Origin: Heterobasidion occidentale
Taxonomy: Eukaryota > Basidiomycota > Agaricomycetes > Russulales > Bondarzewiaceae
Reading direction: 5' to 3'
Length of the DNA stretch: 64,000 nucleotides
Assembly: GCA_039111635.1 (NCBI GenBank)
Contig: JBCAQO010000001.1
Location: forward strand, 3,720,001-3,784,000
Shown: piece by piece, positions 41,651 through 51,800 of the stretch
Layout: each line of letters begins with the position of its first letter
Position numbering within the stretch: position 1 is the first letter of the stretch
Made by a program: the position numbers and the translations under genes
Notes under the pieces: generated by a model
Database searches by the model: none
What the model saw: only the letters and a program-made list of their open reading frames with translations
Told to the model about the DNA's origin: nothing

Positions 41651-44163
41651 ATGTCCCTCGCCCCTGCACACCTCCTCTTAGCTCACTCCCCCCGCTATAT
41701 TCTCAGCAACATCAGAATGGCTTCCGCCACAACATCCCCTCACACTTCCAACACCTCTTCCCCCAACCCCTTCATCCTCCGCACCATCACCCCTCCTACT
41801 GCCACCCCCACGCTCATTGACGACTCGGACTCGGACTTCAATAGCGAAGATGACATCCCCTCGGAAGGCGTCCATGTCGCTGACCCGCTCACGGAATTCA
41901 CCATCCCCCGCTTTCCGGCTCATATGCCGAACCCCCACATTGCCGTCCCTCCATTGGCTTTCGCAGTTCACAACAAAAACCCCCGCTTCTGCATTCGCAC
42001 TCTACCCAGCCCCCTTCACGACCTCCACCTCTACCAGGATCTGACCACAAGCAACAGTATCTACCACCTCACGCTCGCCGAGGACGAGGCCCCCATCATC
42101 TTAAACCAGCCGGGTTTGAAGGACCCCCATGCATTTCTTTTTTATTTACAGCAAGCAGTCTGGGCGCAGTGCTATCAAGTATTCTCTGGACCACTCACTC
42201 AGACCCAGGCCATCCTCCTCGCTGTTAGGTCGGAGACCTATCACGTGCACCGATGCACGAAGGGGTCCCTAGGCTAAACCTCCACTGGTTCGTATAATCG
42301 TAGACTCCAATGGATAAAGACGATGGATCGTCTTTGGGCTCTTTCGAGGAACTCGGGGTCGCTGTCTGCTTTGTTCTCGAATAGATTGAGAAGGTGATCT
42401 TCGAGGTCTTCTCAATGATGAGGAGGAACCGGATGATCTTCTCCTGTCCAACAGATGACACGAGGGGGTGTCCAACTGAGAACGCGGAAGGCAGCTAGTC
42501 CGGTGTAGAAGCGGATGAGTAGAGGGAGGGGAGGGAAGGGAGACGAGTCCAGTGCGTCGTCAGACCGTGTAAAGAGTTTCTCAGATCTGACAGAGATCAC
42601 GAAGCGTGGGCTAGGAAGGTAGCCAGACGCCGGGTGCAGTGCAGAGATCGAGTGTATTACAGGTGAACGAGCTGAGCTTCTTAGAAGCTCATCTCGGCTA
42701 TTTACGTACAGAAGTGTCTAGGGCAGGATCGCGATCCGGTCCGTGCGCTTCTCAGGTACCGAAGTCAACGATCGAGATCCGTAAGCTAGAATACCTCATC
42801 GACCTGCCATATAACCAAATATAGTAATCCGATCACTAAAGTCTATCCACATCTTTGATCGATCAAGAACCAGGAACGGGGGTCAGGAACCAATGTCTGT
42901 CCACATCAAGAATCAGGAACCAGAAGTCAGCGTTCATGCATCAGCATGTAAACGGTAAGAAGTCATGGAAAACGGTCCGAGTCTGCAAAGAGTCCGAAGC
43001 ACTTGACCAGCCCATCCACTCACGTGCGAAGCACGTGTTAGGACGCGGTCCTAACACTCGCCAACATCACAGTCACCTCCTATCGCATGAAAGGGCTAAT
43101 CAACCTCCCTGCCATCCACAACGACATGATCAACTTCCGACTAGGCAGGATCTTTAGCAGCAGCTCCGTCCTCCTCCAAACGCACACCATACCGGTTTGG
43201 CTCGACACGCTGGCTCGGATCCGCTACAAGGAAAACACAATCCGTTGGTTCCGCTTCATAGGGCTCAATGGGACACATCTGGAGATCGAGGAGTATATCC
43301 CCAAAGGACTGTTGCCGACTCGCTCCTTCCCCCTTAACAGTCGCAGAGTTCACCCCGTCGCAAGCTACTGGCCAGGTGGAAGTATCCCGGAAGATAACGT
43401 CAGGCCCTGGGTTATGACTAAACCAGACATACAGGAACAAGGTTTTCACCTGATCAACGTTGAAGAACCCATGGCCGTCGATCCCCCTGCAGTCACGGGA
43501 CCCGACCTCCCAGCTGCCGAGCCTTTTCGGCCCACCGACGAGGAGACCGCTGAGTTCATGTGGCCCACCAGTCCCCCTTACGACCCCAAACAGGCCGTCC
43601 GGGATCGCCAGGTACTTCAGTCACTACCGGTACCACCCCCGTCACCCCCTGCTGTGTCCCCATCCCCTCCCTTACTCGGCGACGACCTCACCCACCCTAT
43701 CGTTGTCGACAAAACCTCCCCCCAGTCGCCGGACATTCCTGTCGCAACTGAAGAAGGATGGCCCGCAGACGCAATGGACTCCGAAAATGTCTGGCCTAAC
43801 CCGCCTACTCTCCCGCCTTCTCCATCCACCGACCCCGCCACTCGTACCTGCTGGGAATGCAGACGCGCCGGCCATCTTGTCGTGGGATGTCCAATCACGG
43901 GCATTAGACAGAGAATGGACGTTACGGCGCACGGCTTTCTTCAAGACTATGACAGGCATCACATGCAGTCCCGTAGACTTCATCTGCAGATGGATCGGAC
44001 AGCTGAGGAATACGGATACCACAAGCAGGCGTTGGACCATCTGATCGACACTGCTAACTGGACCGGGTACCCCACTCGCAACATCCCCACCTTCAACGAG
44101 GCCCGCACAAGGAAACCTCCCCCTATCATTGGTGTGCCCGCCAAACACCGAAGACTTGTTTAA
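41651..44163 (+). pseudogene. Element D ORF3 with CCHC knuckle, split only by a solo LTR
   Basis: The two halves, 41651-42222 and 43062-44163, join in frame once the LTR and one CTCGC copy are removed, giving 557 codons without a stop. The N-terminus is Ser/Thr/Pro-rich with an acidic patch (DDSDSDFNSEDD). The middle has IYHLTLAEDEAPIILNQPG and FLFYLQQAVWAQCYQ, then WLDTLARIRYKENTIRWFRF. A Pro-rich region precedes a zinc knuckle CWECRRAGHLVVGC (C-x2-C-x4-H-x4-C) at 43849-43890, about residues 454-467, followed by a helical, His-rich C-terminus. A CCHC knuckle outside Gag suggests nucleic-acid binding. No known family is recognised beyond the knuckle. Confidence 0.72.
42223..43056 (-). mobile_element. 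Solo family-2 LTR inserted in element D ORF3
   Basis: 834 bp in minus orientation, with ends TGTTAGG and CCTAACA and a perfect CTCGC duplication (42218-42222 and 43057-43061). It is similar to the D and C LTRs, with the paired CACGTG sites near its right end. Confidence 0.95.
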
Positions 44164-44174
44164 AGAGGGGGTAG
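44164..44174 (+). other. Polypurine tract of element D
   Basis: AGAGGGGGTAG, 1 nt after the ORF3 stop, precedes the 3' LTR directly. The 3' untranslated tail of family 2 is therefore almost absent. Confidence 0.75.
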
Positions 44175-45019
44175 TGTTAGGACCGCATCCTAACACGTGC
44201 TTCGCACGTGAGTGGATAGGGCTGGTCAAGTGCTTCGGACGTGTTATAGACTCAGACTGATTCCCATGACTCATTACGATTTACATGCTCGCTGCATGAA
44301 CGGTTACTTACGGTTCCTACTTCTTGATGTGGACAGACTTTAGTTCCTGGCCCTGTTCCTGGTTCCTGATCGATCGCGATGTGCCTCGGTATTTCATATG
44401 ATGTGGACAGACATTAGTGCCCCAGTACTATAGTTAGATCGATGACACATCTTAGCTTACGGATCTCGATCGTGGACTTCGGTACCTGAGAAGCGCACAG
44501 ACCAGATCGTGATCCTGCCCTAGATACTTCTTTGTACATTTAGCCAAGATGAGCTTCTAAGAAGCTCAGCTCGTTCATCTGTAATATATTCGATCTCTGC
44601 ACTGCACCCGGTGTCTGGCTACCTTCCTAGCCCACACTTCGTGATCTCTGTCAGATCTGAAACTCCTTTACACGGTTTGACGAAGCACTGGCCTCGTCTC
44701 CCTTCCCTTCTTACGCCCTCTTCACACATTACTACACCGGACTCGCCGCCTTCCGTGTTCTCAGTTGGACACCTCCTCGTGTCATCTGTTGGACAGGAGA
44801 AGATCATCCCGTCCCTCCTCATCATCGAGAAGACCTCGAGGATCATCTCCTTAACCTCTTCGAGGACAAGGCAGAGAACGACTCCGAGTTCCTTGAGAGA
44901 GCCCAAAGACGATTGGTCGTCTTCATTCATTGGAGGCTCCGACTCTACGACGCTGTGGACGTATTAGCCTAGGGATCCCCTTTGTGCATCGGTGCACGTG
45001 ATAGGTCTCCAACCTAACA
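44175..45019 (+). repeat. 3' LTR of element D (family 2)
   Basis: 845 bp, TGTTAGG to CCTAACA. It differs from the 5' LTR at many scattered positions, including within the first 200 bp. It is followed by GCTAC and the right stub of the X LTR. Confidence 0.93.
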
Positions 45020-45168
45020 GCTACGCTCTGACCACTTTCAGTATGCTCCCTTGTTGGTTGTTGCACAGCTGACAGTTCCTTGCACACTAGAACCAGCTCC
45101 TGCCTACCTGCGCTTGTAGGGGTGTTTCTTGGGTGTGTTTCGCACTCAGAGGCATCGCTAGCATATCA
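45020..45168 (+). repeat. Right stub of X LTR split by element D
   Basis: The last ~150 bp match the X LTR end, finishing GCTAGCATATCA, then CCGG (45169-45172), which repeats the CCGG at 26016-26019. The stub resumes element C leader sequence on its right. Confidence 0.78.
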
Positions 45169-46101
45169 CCGGTGAGGAGCCTGTTGTAGTAGAAGTGTTG
45201 GTTTTCTTTGTTGTAGTATAAGAGGTCCGGGTCGAGGTCTTCTGGTAGTTCTGCAAAGACACAGGCTGGGTCTAACTTGTACTCGGGTGGATATCCTTTA
45301 GTGATTTGTTCCGTGATGATTTATTCTTTGAAGAAGGGTACCACCTGTCTTCTTCCAGCTTATAGTCCTTCTTGTAGGTCTGGGTCCCTTTTAATAATCT
45401 GCTGATGGAAACATCAATCTGGTTGATGAGCTTCATGATCTTGGAAAAGGTGTGTCCTGAGATGAAGGTCCAGAGATAATAAGTTTTGTCGGCGAACTCT
45501 CCTCTTCAAATGATAAAAATGATGCCATTGATTTTGGTTCTGATTGGTGGAGAGTTAGGTGCTTCCAGATTGTCTTTTTAGGTGGAAGAGAACATCCAGT
45601 GGATGAGAACTGAGTAGCGGTCTCTGTTCTCCTGGTTCTTGACAAGTTCTGCTCTGATTCCGTCTCCGTCAACGTTTCTTGCAATGGTTCTTCTGAGATT
45701 GGTGACAATGGTGAGGGGGAAGTTGTCTGGTCTTCCATCATATATCTCAATGGTGTTCTTTGTCTGAATGATATTGGGCTCTCCATTATCTGTGAGGGAG
45801 AAAGGTGTCCTTGGTGTGTTGACAAAGCAAATCCTGGAACACTGGTATCCAGTTTTGCTAAGGTCAATAAAAATCTTGTGGGACCGCTGTAGCCTGAACG
45901 TGGCTATTCCTGAATAGATCTTTCCTGGGTTTTGGTGTCTTGCAACTTCAATGGTTCCTGGGCCACTAATTCTTCCTTGAAGGGTACCTGCTTGGTTTAC
46001 CCTTGCAACGGTTGCTAAGATATTGTTTACTAATTGGAGGAAAAAGAGTCGTTGCTGGGAATCCAGCTTGAATAGGGTAGGGATGGAAGAGCTCGTTCAA
46101 G
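45169..46101 (-). pseudogene. Element C leader frame, LTR-proximal part
   Basis: Read on the minus strand this is the second copy of the family-2 leader, homologous to D 26894-27820. It has the primer site TGAACGAGCT just inside the LTR and the conserved protein blocks SGPGTIEVARHQNP, TKNTIEIYDGRPDNF and DGDGIRAELVKNQENRD. Stops occur at 45578-45580 (TAA, where D has TAG) and 45321-45323 (TAA, as in D), plus extra decay (a TGA near 45510 and a one-base loss near 45410). It breaks off at CCGG and continues at 26019. Confidence 0.82.
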
Positions 46102-46930
46102 TGTTAGGTCGGAGACCTATCACGGGCACCAATGCATAAAGGGGATCCCTAGGCTAAACTTCCACAGTGTCGTAGAACTGTAGGCTCCAATGAATGAAGA
46201 CAATGGATCATCTTTGAGCCCTCTGAAGGAATCTGGGGTCACTGTCTGCTTTGTCCTTGAAGAGGTTAAGGAGATGATCTTCAAGGTCTTCTTGATGCTG
46301 AGAAGGAACTGGATGATCTTCTCCTGTCTAGCAGATGACACGAGGGGGGTGTCCAACTGAGAACGTGGAAGGCAGCAAGGCCAATGTAGGAGCGGGTGAA
46401 TAGAGAGAGAGAAGGGAAGGGAGACGAGGCCAGTGTGTCGTCAGACCGTGTAAAGGAAGTCTCAGATCTGACAAAGATCACAAAGTGTGGGCTAGGAAGG
46501 TAGCCAGACACCAGGCGCAGTGCAAAGATCAACTATATTACAGGTGAACAAGCTGAGCTTTTTAGAAGCTTATCTCACCTATTTATACAAAGAAGTATCT
46601 AGGGCTGGATCTGGATCTAGTCCGTGCACTTCTAAGGTACAGAAGTAAACAATTGAGATCCATAAGTGATGATGCATCATCAATCTACAATGTAACTAAG
46701 TATAGTAACTGATCACTAATGTCTGTCCATATCCATATCAAATGTCTATCTATATCGTTGATCCTATCAAGAACCAGGAATAGGGTCAGGAACCATAAGT
46801 AAGTGTTCATGTGTTTAGCATGTCAATAGTAGTGAGTCAGCAATATCAGTCTGAGTCCGAGTCATGTCCAAAACACTTGACCAACCCATCCGTTCACGTG
46901 CGAAGCACGTGTTAGGATGCGGTCCTAACA
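46102..46930 (-). repeat. 5' LTR of element C (family 2)
   Basis: 829 bp in minus orientation, TGTTAGG to CCTAACA. Compared with the solo copy at 42223-43056 it has many CG sites changed to TG or CA, for example in the R region partner of the primer site. It lies within X LTR sequence that continues at 46931. Confidence 0.93.
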
Positions 46931-47500
46931 TCTCTGCACATGGTTTTTCTTTATCTTTCTATGTTATGGTCTTAGCGCAATATCAACCTACTTTACCTTA
47001 TGATCTCGCATTTACTATACTCACTTTGACTTACTATAAATACCTGCATACGATGCTGCAATACACCAGTTTCAAACACCCCTCTGTTTAGGGCTCAACT
47101 TTGCAAGAAGATCTTGCTTGTATCATGTCCACATTGACATTGTTCTCATCTCGCTTGATTTAACTCTCACCACCTTTGTTGTCTCTACTGTTAGGGCCTT
47201 TGTTGCTGCCCTTGAAGTCATTTGATCACTTGCCAGCAATATCGCTCTCATCACATGCGAAAAGTAATCTCACGTTACCTCACTGCGTCAAGCACTGCCA
47301 CGGTAGTTCCCGCACGTGCCTCATGTGATCTTGCATCACCTCACTCAATATCTTGACATTGTAGTACATATCTCATGCCCCATCTCGTAACTCAGAACGG
47401 GTCCTTCAATATTCTAGTAAAGTCAGCTCTATGCCTACCCTGTGTTTAGTAGTGTGTTTTGTTGTGTGTTTTTGCACACAGAGCCATTGCAAGCGCATCA
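46931..47500 (+). repeat. X LTR, right portion, target of element C
   Basis: The sequence matches the reverse complement of 3646-4300 along its length, with TACTATAAATACCTGCATA at about 47031 as the TATA region and the end AAGCGCATCA at 47491-47500. Its left portion would lie beyond element C's other end, outside the window. Confidence 0.82.
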
Positions 47501-47830
47501 CCACTATTATGAATATCTTCACATAAGGAGGCTCAGGGAATATTGTGTAAGGCTGCAAGTTGTCCCAAACATAGCAATGAGCTGCCAAACATCAGGAAAT
47601 TCCAGTGCAAAGTTCTGCAAACTTGAGCAATCAACTGCAAAAAGGATGCAAAAACATAGTCCTTGGTGCTTAGAAAGGTGGCACACTCATCAGCATAGTT
47701 ATATTGCACCTCATCTTGCTACTAACAAGGTCCTTCAGCCTATAGACAAGTTAGCTCCAAGCCTACCCATGTTTAGTGGTGGTTTTGTTGTGTGTTCACA
47801 TGCAGAGCCATGGCAAGCGTATTAGTGCAT
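47501..47830. repeat. Decayed X LTR fragments
   Basis: Near 47668-47690 the plus strand matches the right end of the minus-oriented LTR at 3646-4647 (GCTTAGAAAGGTGGCAC, CTCATCA). At about 47735-47825 it matches an X LTR end in plus orientation (TGTTTAGTGGTGGTTTTG, GCAGAGCCATGGCAAGCG). These are scraps of at least two further copies. Confidence 0.6.
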
Positions 47831-48870
47831 CGTGTTGCGTCCTGAAATACATGTGATCACTTGCATCAGGGCACATGAGTAAAAACCTGCTTTTTTGTCA
47901 TATTGTATACATGTTACAGTCAGAAAGTGAAATAAATATCAAATTGAACTCAAAATCCTAACTATCTGCAAGAGGGGGTGTACTTGGATGTAGACTAGAA
48001 AGAGGGAACTGAGGAATGAAGGCAACAAGATGAAGCCTTTCAAGTGTCCTAAGAGAAAGTGTCTGTGTGCTGAAAGAGAATGTAAGTATAAGTGGAATAA
48101 AAGGTAAGTATGAAGATTATGTTGATGCAAAGGCAAGGAGCAGGATGGTATGTATTATAGTGTATGTATCAGACAAATAACTTATGGTAAGTAGCATGGA
48201 TTGGACAAGTAAATGTTTGGGTAAGTGTTGGGCTTACAATACAGTAGTAATGGTATGACAAGAAATAAGTTTGTAAGTTGAATGGGTTGCAATAGATACA
48301 GCTGGAATAAGGGCAAGAAGAAAGGAGAAGAATGAAAGTTTCACCTGTTTAAGATCATAGACCTCATCTGAGGTAATAATTGAGGCCGTACAACATGTTC
48401 ACATCATCTCTGCAGCCTTGTTTTCTTCAATCAAAAGACAGACTGTTCTCGATTGCTCCAGATGATGCAAGCATGACGGAGTCACTGGGCCCCCGTTCTC
48501 TGTGTGAGGTCAACTCTGAGAACTTCTTCATTTCTACTACTCCGACTTCTTTCATGTTTTCCTGAGATCAGCACGACACTTTAGATTGTGCCGTCCCAAG
48601 GGACTTATGACCCATGACGCACACGTACCGGGTCTCATACTACTCATGCTAACATCGGCATCAACATTGTCAGTAGATGACATCAAGGCCTTGTTCCTCC
48701 TGGTGGGCCCGATCGACCAGGATAGGCTTCAAGTCATGTCCACACTTGTTGCGCATCGGTCCGGGGGCCCATGAGTGGACTGTGCCCCCTCGAGGCTAAG
48801 TAGCTTGTATTGGATCGATCATGATGTAACTGCGCTGCGATGCATGAGCGTTTTGTGCCCCAGCAAGAAG
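47831..48870. other. AT-rich, CpG-poor segment without recognisable gene
   Basis: About 1 kb, rich in A, T and TG/CA dinucleotides, with only short open frames and no family match seen. It is probably old decayed repeat sequence forming the border of the retrotransposon nest. Confidence 0.5.
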
Positions 48871-51800
48871 CCTAGCCTACGGTGGCCACAAGAGCGGGCG
48901 GCTATGCAGTAGGGATGTACGTACTGGGTGTGAGCTTCGACTCGGCTGAGACCTGCCCATCTGCCCCTCGTCGACGCCGCGCACGCCTACTCACCGCCAG
49001 GTCCACCCCTTCATTCTGCGTGGCCAGAACGGCATGGCCTACACCGGATCATGAGGCCAGCCCGTCCCCAAATAACCCACCTCCTGCCTCGCCGCGAAGC
49101 CATCGCGCCGTTGCGGATGGCCGAGTCAGATGACGTCAAAACACCCAGCCTCGATCTTCATCCCATCGATACTGCATTACCCCGCTCCGAGGGATCCTTG
49201 ACCCCGCGCGTCGAAGGACTCGACGACTCGAGGCCTTCTTAAATGACGAGTCGCATACAGAAAGACGGGCACGGGGAGACGGCTCGTCCGTCGTCCGTCA
49301 GCCAGCCATCAACTCGCTGCATACAAATCAGTAGTTGAAGCCGTCTTCGACCAGAACATGCTCCCGGCATGTGAATCACGCGCGGCCCACCTGACATGAC
49401 ATCCCCACACACCCCGATAGCCACCCTCGAAATTCTGGCTAGATGGGCCCCTCCAGACCCGGGTGTCCGACGCGCAGATACATAGACAAAGCGAAGGCGA
49501 AGACGTGGCCCACACCTACAGTCCAGTAGCGCATACACTTCTAATCCGTCCGACCCCTCTCTTCCAAAATACACACGGATCCACATCGACAATACTGACA
49601 CGGGGCTCAGGGCTCGCATGATAGTATCGGTCCACGCGGCAGGAGAGAGATGTTCTGGAAAGTGTTTTCCTTGACGTTGAACTGTTGAAATCGACCAGGG
49701 CACTGACGAAGATAGGGGACAGGCGGGCGGTGCGTGCAGGACTGGAGCGAAAGTGACGTCGTGGTGCCACAAGCCCACGCTGCCAAGCAGCTGCATGATC
49801 AGGTCGATTCTATAATTCAGACGCATTGCGTATACGGCTACATACCACAGTGACTTCGATTATGCGTCGGCTATCAGCAGGCGTGCCCACATGGCACACA
49901 AGCCGTAAGAAATCCTGAGATTCTCATTGTTTCTATTATAAGTATACTGAGAACACGCACATGGACACTGCACCCTGAGCAGCCTATATGATGTGATCCA
50001 GCAGCAAGCATCATCGTGGTTGGTTTCCACGACTTCTCGAAAGGTTCGTCATTTCAAGGATCCACAGCCTAGCTGGACCTGGATGTTTTTGACTCTGAAA
50101 GCAATGGGAGGAGGTAAGGTACTGGGCCGTGCACTGTCTCACTCCATCTAAGATCTCGCCGTGATACGGCTGTGTAACCTTGTGATCACGTCGACCGACC
50201 AGTGCGCCCAGTCTGGTCGCGACATCTCCTGTTTCGATTTCCGAGAACAGCAAAGGGTGCAAGCGGACGTATGTCGAGCGAAAAGCGAAGCATTCCAAAC
50301 AATGTCGCTCCTTGACTTGGATCTCTGGTACGACAAGAGTAAGGAAGCGCGCCTTACAAACGGCACCTATTGACCAGGATTCTGGCATTTTTGCCTGCAG
50401 CTCGAGCTGATCATGAGAGAGAGATGGGAAATGCTCTATACAAGTTGCTTGCATTGAAGGTGTCGATTGCACGGCGTCAAAGCACAACCGAGCACTAGAG
50501 AGGAAATTCTCATGCAAGTAAGACCTAAGAATTTCAAACTAGCCAAGTTAAGCACCACTGAAGGTAAAAAACAGCAAGAGCAAAGTGCCCGATCCCAAGG
50601 CAGACTAGAGAGCGGTGGCGCTATAGAGTCGGGAGAAAGTGTCGAGCGCCGTGTGTGAAGACGACGGCAAACCCCGCGACTTGCGCAGGTACCAATGCCC
50701 GTCAGAAATTTGCTAGGCCAAAGAAGAGCTGTCGAACGTCGAACAAACTCAGCGCCAGCAGCAGGTCAGCCGGTCAGGGCCATAGCAACAAGGCGGGGAC
50801 CTGCGGGGACGTTCAACGAGGGGGCGTCAAGGACGCTGTCGCCGATGATGGGCTGATGGACAGCAGAGCGCGTCGGCATTCTGGGTGCCCCACACGGACG
50901 ATAGCCACGCGTCACGCTCCCGCGTGCTTCTGAACGAGCGGGACGGAATTGGACGCCGACACTCCCGACATCGACGCTGGCCTGTCACCAAAGGCTGGCA
51001 GCTGACGTCCGAGCGTCATCCCGCCATCGTCCCAATCGGGCGATCGAGCTCAATCGCGTAAGCTCTTCCTTATTTCGCTCCCGTTTCTGCGCAGGTCGTC
51101 GAAACCTGGTTGAACGTGTCGAGATAGGGGCACCGTCTGTAGAGGCTGTGGGGCGAGGGGGCAAGAGCCATCCGGAACTCTTCGACGGAGCCAATGCGCT
51201 GTGCGTCGACGCGCATTTGGTGCGCAAGGCCCGCGCACACGGCGTCAGCGTCTGAGCCACTCCTCGTCTAGGCCAATCCCTGAGCTCTCTTCCTCGTCTT
51301 CTGTCTCTCCCTCCCGAGTCGTCTGCATCAGGATCATCAGGATCATCAGGCCATCTGATGGCAGCGTGTCGTCGAGATAAGAAAGTCGAGGCGGGACAGA
51401 CAGCGCATCTGCCACGGGTATGCATCATCCCACATCGCTCTGCTGTGCCAGCAATGCGAGAGATGGCATGAGAAGGACACCACCGACAGGACACGACGCT
51501 AATGCTGGCGCCGCCCAATAGAGCAGCTGTTAGGGGCGGCGGAAAGGCTGTAAATGAAAGTCATCAAACGAAAAGGCACCCGATTATCGCCCCGCACGCT
51601 AAGAATAGGCAGAGCACGTCCATATACGCGTGAACGCTGCGTAAGGCCCGATTGCGGAAGAAGGGGAAAGGGGAAAGGGAAGGTGAGGTTCGAACGGAAG
51701 GCCATATTCGCAGGCTTGACGACGTTGTGCGCAGAGAAAGACTCGCAATCCATGCCCGTGTACAATCCGAGGCCTCGAGCGCTCGCTCGACGACGCACAC

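Larger units (their letters stand above)
26051..45019 (+). mobile_element. Element D: Ty3/gypsy chromovirus, family 2
   Basis: This plus-strand element occupies 18,969 bp, of which 7.7 kb is element F and 0.84 kb a solo LTR, so D itself is about 10.4 kb. Its order is LTR, priming site, long leader frame, Gag, protease, RT, RNase H, integrase, chromodomain, ORF3, polypurine tract and LTR. It lies inside an X LTR stub. No target duplication is visible (CCAAT on the left, GCTAC on the right) and the two LTRs differ at many positions, so the element may be a recombinant of two insertions. Confidence 0.93.

Noticed and set aside
41651..42277. Open frame ending inside the solo LTR (208 codons)
   Set aside because: Its last residues are encoded by the inserted LTR; the true ORF3 continues at 43062.
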